From Gandjariella thermophila (GTDB lineage Bacteria; Actinomycetota; Actinomycetes; Mycobacteriales; Pseudonocardiaceae), in the NCBI RefSeq assembly GCF_005405885.1, contig NZ_BJFL01000011.1:84053-148052 (forward strand): DNA of 64,000 nucleotides. Reading direction: 5' to 3'. This document shows positions 16,792-24,718 of this stretch, piece after piece. The notes beneath the pieces were generated by a model. That model made no database searches. It was not told the origin of the DNA and worked only from the letters and a program-made list of their open reading frames with translations. Each line of letters opens with the position of its first letter. Positions within the stretch are counted from its first letter, which is position 1. The position numbers and the translations under genes were made by a program.

Positions 16792-18492
16792 ATGCTCTCC
16801 GTGTCCAGGGGATCGCCGTCCGGCGCCGGAGGGACGCCCGTGCGCGTGCCCGGCCCGGTCGGCGAGCCCGCGCGCGGCGAACCCAGCGACCTGACCGAGG
16901 CCAGCGACGACTGGTTACTCTCCCGGTCCCGCGAGCTGGTCCGCGCCGCCCAGTTCGGTCCGCTGGAGCAGCAGGTCGATGCGGCGGCCGAGATGCTCGA
17001 TCTGCTGGCCGAGGCCCGCCGCCGGGGACCGAATCCCACCTTCCTCACCTTGCTGAGCAGCACGGTGAGCACCTTCGTCGCGTCGGCCGGCACCGGCCAT
17101 CGCGCGGACGGGCTGCTCGAGGAGTTGCTGCGGCACGCACGCCAGCGCGGCCTGTGGTTGCACGAGGCCGCCGGCCGCGCCTACCTGGCGCGGCAGGCGC
17201 TGTTCGCCGGGCGGGAGGACGACGCCCTGACCCACGCCGCCACCGCGATGGCCATCCTCGACGCAGGCGGCGAACCCTACCCCGGGTTCACCCCCGACGC
17301 CTGGCTCCGGACGCTGATCTCCACGCTGAACGCCATCGGGCTGGTGCTCGCCCAGCTCGGCCTGTTCGAGCAGGCGGACGAGTTCGTGGCGCGGGCCGCC
17401 CGGCTGGACCGCGACGTCGGCCAGCCCGGCGGCGCCGTCATCCTGCTGATCAACCGGGTGCGCGTGCTGCTCGGCTGGGCGCTGCACCTGGAGCGCGCGG
17501 GCCGTCACGCCGAGGGGGCCGAGAAGTTCGCCGCCGCCGCGGCGACCACCGGCGCGATCGAGGCGCCGTGGTCGCAGTTCGAGCACCCGGGACGGGACCG
17601 CCCGCCGGCCGAGGTCGACCCCATGGTCGGGGCCGCGCACGCGCTGGCCGATCCGCATCCGGGGCACCGGGACCGGCTGTACCGGCTGCTGGACGGCGCC
17701 CTCTACGCGCGCGAGCAGATCGTCGTGGCGATCGCGCTGGCCCGGTGCTGGATGTCCGAGAACCGCCCGGACGAGGCGGCGCGGGTGCTTCGCCGGGTGA
17801 GCCGGCGGCTGGTCGGCAACGCCTCGGAGCCCGCGCTGGCGCTGTCCCTGGCACACGAGTTGGCCACGGTGTCCCAGGCCGGGCAGAGCCGGCGTGACTA
17901 CGCCGACGCCCTGGAGGCCGAGCTGTGGGCGCTGCACGAGGCGCGGGTGGCCACGGTACGCGCCCGGGTGGAACACGCCCGCCTGGACCGCCGGCACCGG
18001 GACGCCGCCCGGCTGGCCCGGCAGGACCCGCTGACCAGGCTGCCGAACCGGCGGGCGCTGGCCGAGGCGATCGCGGCGACCGGCGCCGAGCCCGGCTGGA
18101 CACCGGCCGCGGTCGCCCTGGTCGACCTGGACGGGTTCAAGCGCGTCAACGACGGCGGGTCGCACGCCCGGGGCGACGAGGTGCTGCGCGCGGTCGCCGC
18201 CACCCTGCGCGAGGCGATGCGCGCGGACGACCTGGTGGCCCGGTACGGCGGCGACGAGTTCGTGGTGCTGCTGCGCCGCACCGCGCCGGCCGCGGCGCGG
18301 GCGGCGATGCGCCGGGCGGTGCGGGCGGTGGCCGCGTTACCCCTCGCCCGGGAGCACGGGATCACCGCGTCGGTTGGGCTGACCCGGCTGCGGGCCGAGG
18401 ACTCGGTGGAGGCCGCGCTGCGCCGCGCGGACGCCGCGATGTACCTGGCCAAGCGGGGCGGCGGCAACCAGGTGCGGATGGCCGGGGACTGA
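16792..18492 (+). CDS. Diguanylate cyclase with N-terminal TPR-like sensor
   Basis: 566 residues; makes cyclic di-GMP from two GTP. The GGDEF domain occupies about residues 395-566 with the intact active site RYGGDEFVV near 485. RADD five residues before it matches the RxxD inhibitory site, so product inhibition is expected. The N-terminal about 380 residues are helical repeats with no membrane segment, suggesting a cytosolic protein-sensing module. In streptomycetes c-di-GMP holds BldD in control of development. ATG 16792 has a weak SD; GTG 16801 is an alternative. The 225-base gap upstream is the divergent promoter region with the sigma factor. Confidence 0.9.
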   Translation: MLSVSRGSPSGAGGTPVRVPGPVGEPARGEPSDLTEASDDWLLSRSRELVRAAQFGPLEQQVDAAAEMLDLLAEARRRGPNPTFLTLLSSTVSTFVASAGTGHRADGLLEELLRHARQRGLWLHEAAGRAYLARQALFAGREDDALTHAATAMAILDAGGEPYPGFTPDAWLRTLISTLNAIGLVLAQLGLFEQADEFVARAARLDRDVGQPGGAVILLINRVRVLLGWALHLERAGRHAEGAEKFAAAAATTGAIEAPWSQFEHPGRDRPPAEVDPMVGAAHALADPHPGHRDRLYRLLDGALYAREQIVVAIALARCWMSENRPDEAARVLRRVSRRLVGNASEPALALSLAHELATVSQAGQSRRDYADALEAELWALHEARVATVRARVEHARLDRRHRDAARLARQDPLTRLPNRRALAEAIAATGAEPGWTPAAVALVDLDGFKRVNDGGSHARGDEVLRAVAATLREAMRADDLVARYGGDEFVVLLRRTAPAAARAAMRRAVRAVAALPLAREHGITASVGLTRLRAEDSVEAALRRADAAMYLAKRGGGNQVRMAGD

Positions 18493-18505
18493 CCGTCCAC
18501 ATGCC

Positions 18506-18537
18506 GGTGGCCCCGACTCCGCGGAGCCGGGGCCACC
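18506..18537. terminator. Bidirectional terminator between cyclase and cold-shock gene
   Basis: Two 15-base arms with a 2-base loop and a single mismatch (GGTGGCCCCGACTCC against GGAGCCGGGGCCACC), sitting 13 bases after the cyclase stop and 17 beyond the convergent cold-shock gene stop. Confidence 0.8.
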
Positions 18538-18554
18538 CGATGCGGGTTCGCGAC

Positions 18555-18758
18555 TCAGAGAGCGCGCACGGACTGGGCCTGGGGGCCCTTGGCGCCCTGG
18601 CCGACCTCGAACTCCACCCGCTGGTTCTCGTCCAGGGAGCGGAAGCCGCCGCCCTGGATCGCCGAGTAGTGCACGAACACGTCGGCGCCACCCTCGTCGG
18701 GGGAGATGAAGCCGAAGCCCTTCTCCGAGTTGAACCACTTCACCGTGCCCTGCGCCAT
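18555..18758 (-). CDS. cspA: Cold-shock protein
   Basis: 67-residue CSD protein, the typical family length. It carries both nucleic-acid-binding motifs: KGFGFI (RNP1) and VFVHY (RNP2). It binds single-stranded RNA and DNA and melts mRNA structure. ATG with GAGGAG six bases upstream. The 197-base gap upstream (18759-18955) is less GC-rich than its surroundings and probably contains a long 5' leader, common in csp genes; no cold-shock box could be confirmed by eye. Confidence 0.95.
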   Translation of the reverse strand: MAQGTVKWFNSEKGFGFISPDEGGADVFVHYSAIQGGGFRSLDENQRVEFEVGQGAKGPQAQSVRAL

Positions 18759-18955
18759 CACTGTCTCCTCAACAGACGCCAGGTTCGAGGGCCACGGGCG
18801 TGACCCTCGGGCCGGATGTCGGACCGTACTTCTCCGGATAGGCGTCTGGAGGAAAGCAACGACCAAACAACAACACTCTCGGGCCGGCCACCGGGCGGTG
18901 ACGTCGCCCCGAAAAACGACCACGACCAGTTTACCGCCGCGCCGGCGTTCGGCCG

Positions 18956-19858
18956 TCAACAGGTGCGCAGACCCACCGGGAAGGTGCGCGGCGGGGGCGT
19001 GCTGGACGGCACGGCGGTGGCGTCCGACACCGGGTGCGCCCCGCCGGTGAACGCGTCGAGGTCGGCGCCGTGCACCAGGCGGGCGGGGAACGGATCACCG
19101 GCGGCCAGCCGGGTCAGCTCGGCCATCGGCAGCGGCCGGTGGCCGGCCACCAGCACCAGGTTGCCGAACCGCCGGCCGCGCAGCACCGGGGCGTCGGCGA
19201 GCAGGCAGACGTGCGGGAACACCGCCCGGATGGTGGCCGCCTGGGCGCGGGCGAAGGTCAGCGGCGGGCCGTCCGCGATGTTCAGCGCGTACCGGCCGCC
19301 CGGGGCGAGCACCCCGGACACCTGCTCCGCGCACTCCACCGAGGTCAGGTGGGCCGGCACCAGGGCTCCGGCGAAGACGTCCCCAACGACCAGGTCGAAC
19401 CGGCCGTCCGGATAGCGGGCCAGCGCCTCCCTGGCGTCGGAGACCCGTACCCGGACCCGCATGGTGCGCGGCCACGGCAACTCCCGCCGGATCAGCTCGG
19501 CCAGCCGGCCGTCCACCTCGACGACCTGCTGCCAGGAGCCGGGACGGGTGGCGGCGACGTAGCGGGGCAGGGTGAGCGCGCCACCGCCGAGGTGCAGCAC
19601 GCGCAGCGGCTGGCCGGGCCCGCCGGCCAGATCGACCAGGTGGGCGATCCGCCGCAGGTACTCGTACTCGAGGTAGGTGGGCTCCGCCAGGTCGACGTGG
19701 GACTGCGGGGAGCCGTCCAGCAGCAGCGTCCAGCCGCCGGGACGGTCGCGGTCCGGCACGAGCTCGGCGATCCCGGTGTCCACCGGCTCGCGGACCACCC
19801 GGGACGGCCGGCCGGACCGCCGCGACGGTTTCCGCTGTCGGCCTCGTGCACCCGCCAC
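18956..19858 (-). CDS. Spermidine-synthase-like methyltransferase-fold protein
   Basis: About 300 residues. The Rossmann region has [15 protein letters not shown] (SAM-type glycine loop), VVEVDGRL (acidic residue) and FDLVVGDVF, as in actinobacterial spermidine-synthase-like proteins. These often lack true polyamine synthase activity, and function is unassigned. A basic N-terminus ([14 protein letters not shown]) precedes the domain. The GTG at 19858 is a choice by family resemblance; ATG 19909 would add 17 residues and neither has a strong SD. Confidence 0.78.
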   Translation of the reverse strand: MAGARGRQRKPSRRSGRPSRVVREPVDTGIAELVPDRDRPGGWTLLLDGSPQSHVDLAEPTYLEYEYLRRIAHLVDLAGGPGQPLRVLHLGGGALTLPRYVAATRPGSWQQVVEVDGRLAELIRRELPWPRTMRVRVRVSDAREALARYPDGRFDLVVGDVFAGALVPAHLTSVECAEQVSGVLAPGGRYALNIADGPPLTFARAQAATIRAVFPHVCLLADAPVLRGRRFGNLVLVAGHRPLPMAELTRLAAGDPFPARLVHGADLDAFTGGAHPVSDATAVPSSTPPPRTFPVGLRTC

Positions 19859-20031
19859 CTGTCGAGTATCCCCGACCGGTGGGTGGCTGCGGCTCCCGCC
19901 CGCTGACATCGCGCTGAGCCGGCGCCGAGCGGGGCCCGACCGGGCCGCGACCGCGCCCCGACCGCCTCGTGTCGTGCGGACCACGCCGCCGGGAGCCGCG
20001 CTCACCCACCGTCACCGCGCCGGAGAAGGAA

Positions 20032-20072
20032 GGGCGGGCCGGCGTGGCCCCTGCCACCACGCCGGCCCGCCC
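20032..20072 (-). terminator. Strong hairpin terminator downstream of the subtilisin inhibitor gene
   Basis: Perfect 16-bp stem (arms 20032-20047 and 20057-20072) with a 9-base loop, 28 bases past the inhibitor stop; on the minus strand it is followed by a pyrimidine-rich TTCCTTCTCC. The rest of 19859-20100 shows no gene. Confidence 0.85.
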
Positions 20073-20100
20073 TGGTCTGTGACGGGTTGGCTCGAGCCGA

Positions 20101-20502
20101 TCAGAAGCGGAATACCGAGCCCGTTCGGGTGAGCATCACGCAGTCGTTCGGGTAGGTCTGCTGGAATCTGACGGGCCGGCCGAGCCAGTACCCCTCAGCG
20201 GTCGCGGTCACCGGCCGGTAGATGAACGGGCACGGCCGGGGCTGGCTGCGCAACTCGCCCGGGTCGCCGTGCACCGCGTCCAGCTCGGCACACGCCTGCG
20301 CGGCGTACGGGTGGTCGCCGCCGGTCGGGCTGCACCGCAGCACCCGGTGCCGCGCGGGCTGCTGGCTCGGCGCGACGGTGAGCACCAGGACCGAGTCGCG
20401 GGCCGGCTCGGTCGGTGCCGGGGCCGCGGCAGCGCTCGGGGTGGCCAGCACGGCCGCGGTGGCGGCCACCGCGAAGGCGATGAGGAGCCGGAGACGGCTC
20501 AT
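20101..20502 (-). CDS. Secreted subtilisin inhibitor (SSI family, I16)
   Basis: 133 residues: Sec signal peptide with a hydrophobic core ending near SAAAAPAP, then the SSI fold. The first disulfide loop is VLRCSPTGGDHPYAAQAC and the second pair is CPFIYRPV...NDC. In Streptomyces SSI the reactive P1 residue is the second after the loop Cys; here it is Phe (C-P-F-I-Y), which would favour chymotrypsin- or subtilisin-like proteases. SSI proteins are exported and control extracellular proteases during development. ATG with a GAGGAGGG region about nine bases upstream. Confidence 0.92.
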   Translation of the reverse strand: MSRLRLLIAFAVAATAAVLATPSAAAAPAPTEPARDSVLVLTVAPSQQPARHRVLRCSPTGGDHPYAAQACAELDAVHGDPGELRSQPRPCPFIYRPVTATAEGYWLGRPVRFQQTYPNDCVMLTRTGSVFRF

Positions 20503-20773
20503 GGGGGTATCCCTCCTCGGACATTGACGACGGTTCGCGGGTCTCGCGATCCAGTAGCCGTACGGATGGGTCCGCCCCAGCCTGACGCGGCTTCACTCGT
20601 CCGGACCAGGACGACTGGTTAACACCCCCGTTACGTGACGTTGCTAACCGGACTCGCAGGGTGCACCCCGCCGGCCCAACCCGTACACAGGGTGACCGCG
20701 AGCGGAGGTGGACGAAGATTTTCCGTCTATTTCCACAAATTGAAGCAATATTTCCGTCGGTGAGGGAGCCGTC

Positions 20774-21316
20774 ATGCAACGCCAGCCAGGCGGGAGCCAT
20801 GCCCTGGAGGCACCGGCCGGCCTGTGGGAGGAGTACCTGAACGTCCGCGCCCACCTACTGAGGGTTGCCGTCCGGCACGCCGGCACACCCGCGCAGGCGG
20901 AGGACATCGTGCACGACGCGCTGATCCGCGCGGCCGAGTTCGGGGATCTGGACCTGGCGCGGCTGCGGCCGTTCCTGGTCGCCGTGGTCAAGCGGCTGTG
21001 CGCGGACGAGGCCCGCCGCAGCAGTACGGCCCGCCGGGTGCTCACCCACACCCGGCTGCGCCCCGACCCGGCCGGCGATCCCGCGGACCGGGCCTGCGAC
21101 CGCGCCGAGGCCGACTGGGTGGCGGCACGATGCGCGACGCTGTCGGCCTACGAGCGGTCCCTGCTCTCGCTGGCCGCGGAGGGCATGTCCGCCCCCGACA
21201 TCGCCAGGCGGCTGGGCACCACCGCCGCGGCGACCCAGTCGGCGATGTACCGGATCCGGGCGAAGATCAGAACCTGGCTGGGCGTCGACCCGCGGGTCGG
21301 CCGGCTCCGCCGCTGA
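20774..21316 (+). CDS. Small sigma-70 family (ECF-like) factor
   Basis: 180 residues. Region 2 core is AEDIVHDALIRAAEFGDLDL and FLVAVVKRLCADEARR. Region 4 is LSAYERSLLSLAAEGMSAPDIARRLG, with a recognition helix ATQSAMYRIRAKI. ATG with GAGGGAG upstream. No anti-sigma gene is adjacent. It is divergent from the subtilisin inhibitor across 20503-20773, an unusually AT-rich gap that should contain both promoters; whether the sigma drives the inhibitor is untested. Confidence 0.85.
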   Translation: MQRQPGGSHALEAPAGLWEEYLNVRAHLLRVAVRHAGTPAQAEDIVHDALIRAAEFGDLDLARLRPFLVAVVKRLCADEARRSSTARRVLTHTRLRPDPAGDPADRACDRAEADWVAARCATLSAYERSLLSLAAEGMSAPDIARRLGTTAAATQSAMYRIRAKIRTWLGVDPRVGRLRR

Positions 21317-21497
21317 CCGGCCCCGCCCCGGGCCACCGTTCACCCACCCGGCCGGTCCGGCGAACCCGACGCTCGGCCGGTGTGCCGCCTCGCACGGATC
21401 ACCTACCGTGGTGGTCCGTGCGCGATCAGTGGATCTGTCCGGTGACTTCGTCCACAACGGACCGCACGAAACCGCACGCGCGGGATACCCTGTGCGC

Positions 21498-22082
21498 ATG
21501 AACCTCGCGTTGGAGACCGTGCTGGCGAAGGCCGGCCTGCGGGTCACCGCCACCGAGTTCCTGTCGCTCGTCGAGGACGCGGCACGGCGGCTGGCCCCAC
21601 CGCACCCGGAGCCGGCCGCGTACTTCACACCGGACCAGCGCGAGGCACTGGCCGAGGTCGGTCTCGATCTCGCGCCGCGCCGGGAGACCGACGCCGACCC
21701 GCGCGCCCGGGCGGTCGCCGCGCAGGCGGTGCTGCGGGACTCCGCGCTGACCGTCGGCGAGGTCGCCCGGCGGCTGTCGGTGGACCCGAGCCGCATCCGG
21801 CACCGCATCGCCGCCGGCCGGCTGGTCGGGTGGAAGGAGCGCGGCGGGTGGCGGCTGCCGTCCTGGCAGTTCACCGACGACGCGGTGCTGCCCGGCCTGG
21901 AACTGGTGCTCGCCGCCCTGCCGGGTGACCAGCCGCACCTCGTGGTGGCCGCGTTCATGACCAACCCGCAGGAGGACCTGCCGATCGCCGGCACGCCCAC
22001 CTCGCCGAGAGACTGGCTGCTCGCCGGTGGCGATCCGCGGCGCGTCGCGGCCCTGGCGTCGATGATCGGCACCCCGGTCTGA
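21498..22082 (+). CDS. Antitoxin of a RES-type toxin-antitoxin pair (Xre/MbcA/ParS-like)
   Basis: 194 residues. A central helix-turn-helix (LTVGEVARRLSVDPSRIRHR, near residue 85-105) is followed by a C-terminal segment, SPRDWLLAGGDPRRVAALAS, which matches the toxin-binding tail of Xre/MbcA/ParS antitoxins. TACCCT at 21486-21491 sits seven bases before the ATG, and there is no SD, so the message is probably leaderless. It lies 37 bases upstream of the RES gene. It should neutralise the toxin and repress the operon. Confidence 0.78.
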   Translation: MNLALETVLAKAGLRVTATEFLSLVEDAARRLAPPHPEPAAYFTPDQREALAEVGLDLAPRRETDADPRARAVAAQAVLRDSALTVGEVARRLSVDPSRIRHRIAAGRLVGWKERGGWRLPSWQFTDDAVLPGLELVLAALPGDQPHLVVAAFMTNPQEDLPIAGTPTSPRDWLLAGGDPRRVAALASMIGTPV

Positions 22083-22119
22083 TCCGGCAGGCGAGCGCTC
22101 CCAGGACGACTGGACCCGT

Positions 22120-22776
22120 ATGGCACGGCTTCCCCAGCCGCCGGCACCCGCTGCACTGCAAGCCCTGCTGCGTCGCGCCGAGGACGTGGTCGCGGTGCAC
22201 CGCGCGACCCGGCTGGTGCGGATCTTCACGCAGAGCGGCCGCCACCCCCAGCGCTGGAACACCTTCCGGTACACCGGCCCGCTGCCGCACGCCCGGTTCG
22301 ACCCGCACCCGCCGGGGCCGGACGGCGAACCCGTGCCCAGCCCCGAGCACGGCGTGCTCTACTTCGGCCTGTCGGTGCGCACCAGCGTGGCCGAGGTGTA
22401 CCAGGCGACGTCCACGGTGGACCGGCGGACCCGTGGCCCCCACCTGGTGGTGCTGCGCCCCCGGCGCACCCTGCGGCTGCTCGACCTGGCGGGGCTGTGG
22501 CCGACCAGGGCGGGGGCCTCGCAGGCGCTGAGCAGCGGCCCCAAGGACGTGACCCAGGCGTGGGCGCGGGCGATCCGTGCGGCCTACCCGGAACTGGATG
22601 GGCTGTGGTACCGGTCCTCGATGGACGCCGGCGACCCGGCGATCTGCCTGTGGGACCCGCCGGCGGCCAGCGCCCTGCCGGACACCCCGGACGTGCTGCT
22701 GCCGCTCGACCACCCCGGCCTGGACCTGCCGCTGGGCCGGATCTGCGAGGAACTCAACTACACGCTGCTCGCGTAA
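22120..22776 (+). CDS. RES-domain toxin (NAD-degrading family)
   Basis: 218 residues. The RES fold is indicated by VHRATRLVRIF and RWNTFRY near the N-terminus, VLYFGLSVRTSVAEVY (Tyr and Glu) in the middle and LWYRSSMDAG (Ser). Arg, Glu and Ser are the family's eponymous residues. Characterised members such as MbcT phosphorolyse or hydrolyse NAD+ and are ADP-ribosyltransferase-related. Co-oriented with the antitoxin. Its 3' end overlaps the convergent GNAT gene by 19 bases. Confidence 0.85.
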   Translation: MARLPQPPAPAALQALLRRAEDVVAVHRATRLVRIFTQSGRHPQRWNTFRYTGPLPHARFDPHPPGPDGEPVPSPEHGVLYFGLSVRTSVAEVYQATSTVDRRTRGPHLVVLRPRRTLRLLDLAGLWPTRAGASQALSSGPKDVTQAWARAIRAAYPELDGLWYRSSMDAGDPAICLWDPPAASALPDTPDVLLPLDHPGLDLPLGRICEELNYTLLA

Positions 22777-23315
22777 CGGCTTCGGGTGGCGGGCAGGAAC
22801 CGCGCGTAGCGCACCTCGGGCAGTTGCGCCTCGCCGGCCTCGTACTGCTTGCTGCCGCCGTCCGCGCGCCAGCCGCGGCTGCGGTAGAAGCGCCGCGCCG
22901 ACGTGTTCGCCTCGAGCACCCACAGCACCGCGTACCGGAAACCCTGCTCGGCGAGGTGCCACACACCGGCGTCGTGCACCGCGCGCCCGGCGCCGGTGCC
23001 CAGGTTGGGCGGGTCGACGTAGATCGCGCACAGCTCCCCGGTGGGCAGGTCGGCGTGCCGGTCGCCCTCCTCCCGCACCGCGTCCACACCGCAGTAGGCA
23101 CCGATCCGGCCGGTGGCGTCCACGGCGACGAACACCGCGGCGGGTGCCGGCAGGGCGAGCCAGCGCCGCCAGCCAGGCACCCGGCTCTCCGGCAACATGC
23201 GGTCCAGCACCGCGTCCGGGACGATCCCCCGGTAGGCGTGCCGCCAGGACGCCACGTTGATCCTGGCGATCTCCTCGGCGTCGGCCGCACCGGCCCGCCG
23301 CACCGTCCACGACAT
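22758..23315 (-). CDS. GNAT N-acetyltransferase
   Basis: 185 residues; starts MSWTVRRAGAADAEEIARI, as in many GNAT proteins. ELCAIYVDPPNLGTGAGRAV is the acetyl-CoA binding region and ANTSARRFYRSRGW the final helix. The substrate is unknown. ATG 23315 begins the domain; an upstream start would add unstructured residues. Convergent overlap with the RES toxin gene. Confidence 0.87.
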   Translation of the reverse strand: MSWTVRRAGAADAEEIARINVASWRHAYRGIVPDAVLDRMLPESRVPGWRRWLALPAPAAVFVAVDATGRIGAYCGVDAVREEGDRHADLPTGELCAIYVDPPNLGTGAGRAVHDAGVWHLAEQGFRYAVLWVLEANTSARRFYRSRGWRADGGSKQYEAGEAQLPEVRYARFLPATRSRYASSV

Positions 23316-23370
23316 GACCGCAGGGTGACCCAGCGCGCCGCGCCGGGCCACGCATTTTCCGCTCCGCCGG

Positions 23371-24354
23371 TCAGGCCCGGGTGTCCGGCGAGCAGCGCGC
23401 CTTCAGCAGGCTGGCGACCGTGGTGAGGGCGAGCACGGTGAGGATCACCGCCAGCGACCACTCGATGCTGATGGTGGGCACCGGAATGGGTTCGCCGCTG
23501 TTGACGAACGGCAGGGAGTTCGCGTGCAACGCCTCCAGGATCAGCTTCACGCCGATGAACGCCAGAATGACCGCCAGCCCGATCGGCAGGTAGATCAACT
23601 TGTTCAGCAACCCGCCGATGAGGAAGTACAACTGGCGGAGCCCCATCAGCGCGAACGCGTTCGCGGTGAACACCAGAAACGGTTCCTTGGTCAGCCCGAA
23701 AATGGCCGGAATGGAATCCACGGCGAACAGCAGGTCGGTGGTCGCGATGGCCACCATCACGATGAACATCGGGGTCAGCATCCGCCGGCCGCCGACCCTG
23801 GTCAGCCAGCGTGCGCCGTGGTAGCGGTCGGTGACGGGCAACACCTTCCGCAGCGCCCGCAGGACCGCGTTCTCCTGGTACTCCTCGTCCCCGTCGGGCA
23901 GCCCGGACCGGGCCAGCTTGTAGGCCCCGTACACGAGAAAAGCGCCGAACAGATAGAACACGGCGCTGAACTTCCCGATGACGAACGCTCCCGCGGCGAT
24001 GAACACCCCGCGCAACACCAGCGCGAGCAGAATGCCGACGAGCAACACCTTGTGCTGGTGTATCGGCGGGACCGCGAACGCGGACATGATCACCACCAGC
24101 ACGAAGAGGTTGTCCACGCTCAGCGAGTACTCGGTGATGTAGCCGGCGAAGAACTCACCCGAGTAGCGACCGCCCCACACCACCCAGACCACCGCGCCGA
24201 ACGCCAGCGCGCAGCAGACGTAGAACAGCACCCAGCTGGCCGCCTCGCGGACGGTCACCCGGTGCGGCACGCGGTCGACGATCACCAGGTCGAGGGCCAG
24301 CAGCGCCAGCAGACCGGCGATCGTGACCAACCAGACCCACAGCGGCACGTTCAT
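23371..24354 (-). CDS. TerC/Alx-family membrane protein, predicted Mn2+ exporter
   Basis: 327 residues with about nine hydrophobic helices. Family signatures include SVDNLFVLVVIMSAF and TTDLLFAVDSIPAIFG, each holding the conserved acidic residues of TerC. Members such as E. coli Alx and B. subtilis MeeF/MeeY export manganese or metallate exoenzymes. ATG 24354. It is preceded by a manganese riboswitch and a terminator-like hairpin, which strongly supports a manganese role over tellurite resistance. Confidence 0.93.
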   Translation of the reverse strand: MNVPLWVWLVTIAGLLALLALDLVIVDRVPHRVTVREAASWVLFYVCCALAFGAVVWVVWGGRYSGEFFAGYITEYSLSVDNLFVLVVIMSAFAVPPIHQHKVLLVGILLALVLRGVFIAAGAFVIGKFSAVFYLFGAFLVYGAYKLARSGLPDGDEEYQENAVLRALRKVLPVTDRYHGARWLTRVGGRRMLTPMFIVMVAIATTDLLFAVDSIPAIFGLTKEPFLVFTANAFALMGLRQLYFLIGGLLNKLIYLPIGLAVILAFIGVKLILEALHANSLPFVNSGEPIPVPTISIEWSLAVILTVLALTTVASLLKARCSPDTRA

Positions 24355-24433
24355 GCCGGCCGCTCCACGCGCCCGCGCACCCGGGCATGACAGACCCGAA
24401 CACCGCGACTCGACGCAGGAGTAACCATCAGGA

Positions 24434-24469
24434 ACCTCCGGTCTCAGGCATGCACCGATGACCGGAGGT
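24434..24469 (-). terminator. Terminator-like hairpin of the TerC leader
   Basis: Perfect 10-bp stem (24434-24443 with 24460-24469) and 16-base loop. Its upstream arm, in the direction of transcription, reuses the ACCTCC that closes the riboswitch P1 helix, so aptamer and hairpin are mutually exclusive: ligand-bound aptamer should allow read-through. There is no obvious U-run. Confidence 0.65.
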
Positions 24470-24561
24470 CTCTTCCGCCGGCGGGCCGCCGACCGACGGC
24501 ACCGGGGACCCTACGCCGCGTCCCGTGCTGACGATGCCGTCGCTGGGGAATACTCCCCTCC
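24464..24561 (-). promoter_or_regulatory. yybP-ykoY manganese riboswitch
   Basis: About 98 nucleotides on the minus strand. It opens with GGAGGGGAGTATTCCCC, holding the conserved GGGGAGUA core, and closes with AGAGACCTCC, whose CCTCC pairs with the opening GGAGG to form P1. GC-rich hairpins fill the middle. The family senses Mn2+ and is classically found upstream of TerC/Alx and Mn exporters, exactly the gene that follows about 110 bases downstream. It is identified by motif recall; a covariance-model search would settle it. The rest of the 24355-24718 gap holds only leader sequence and the promoter of the divergent gene. Confidence 0.82.
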
Positions 24562-24718
24562 AACATCACACATTGTGGCGCACCACCGAGCGACATGCCA
24601 TGCCGGGGTCGCCCCACCGCGCCGAAGCCGCCGATCGCCGGCCGGTGTTGGTGCTTCCGGACACCGAATCATGCCGCCGGCGCCACGCTCTCAGCTCGGT
24701 TCGCATACCGTCGCGTAC

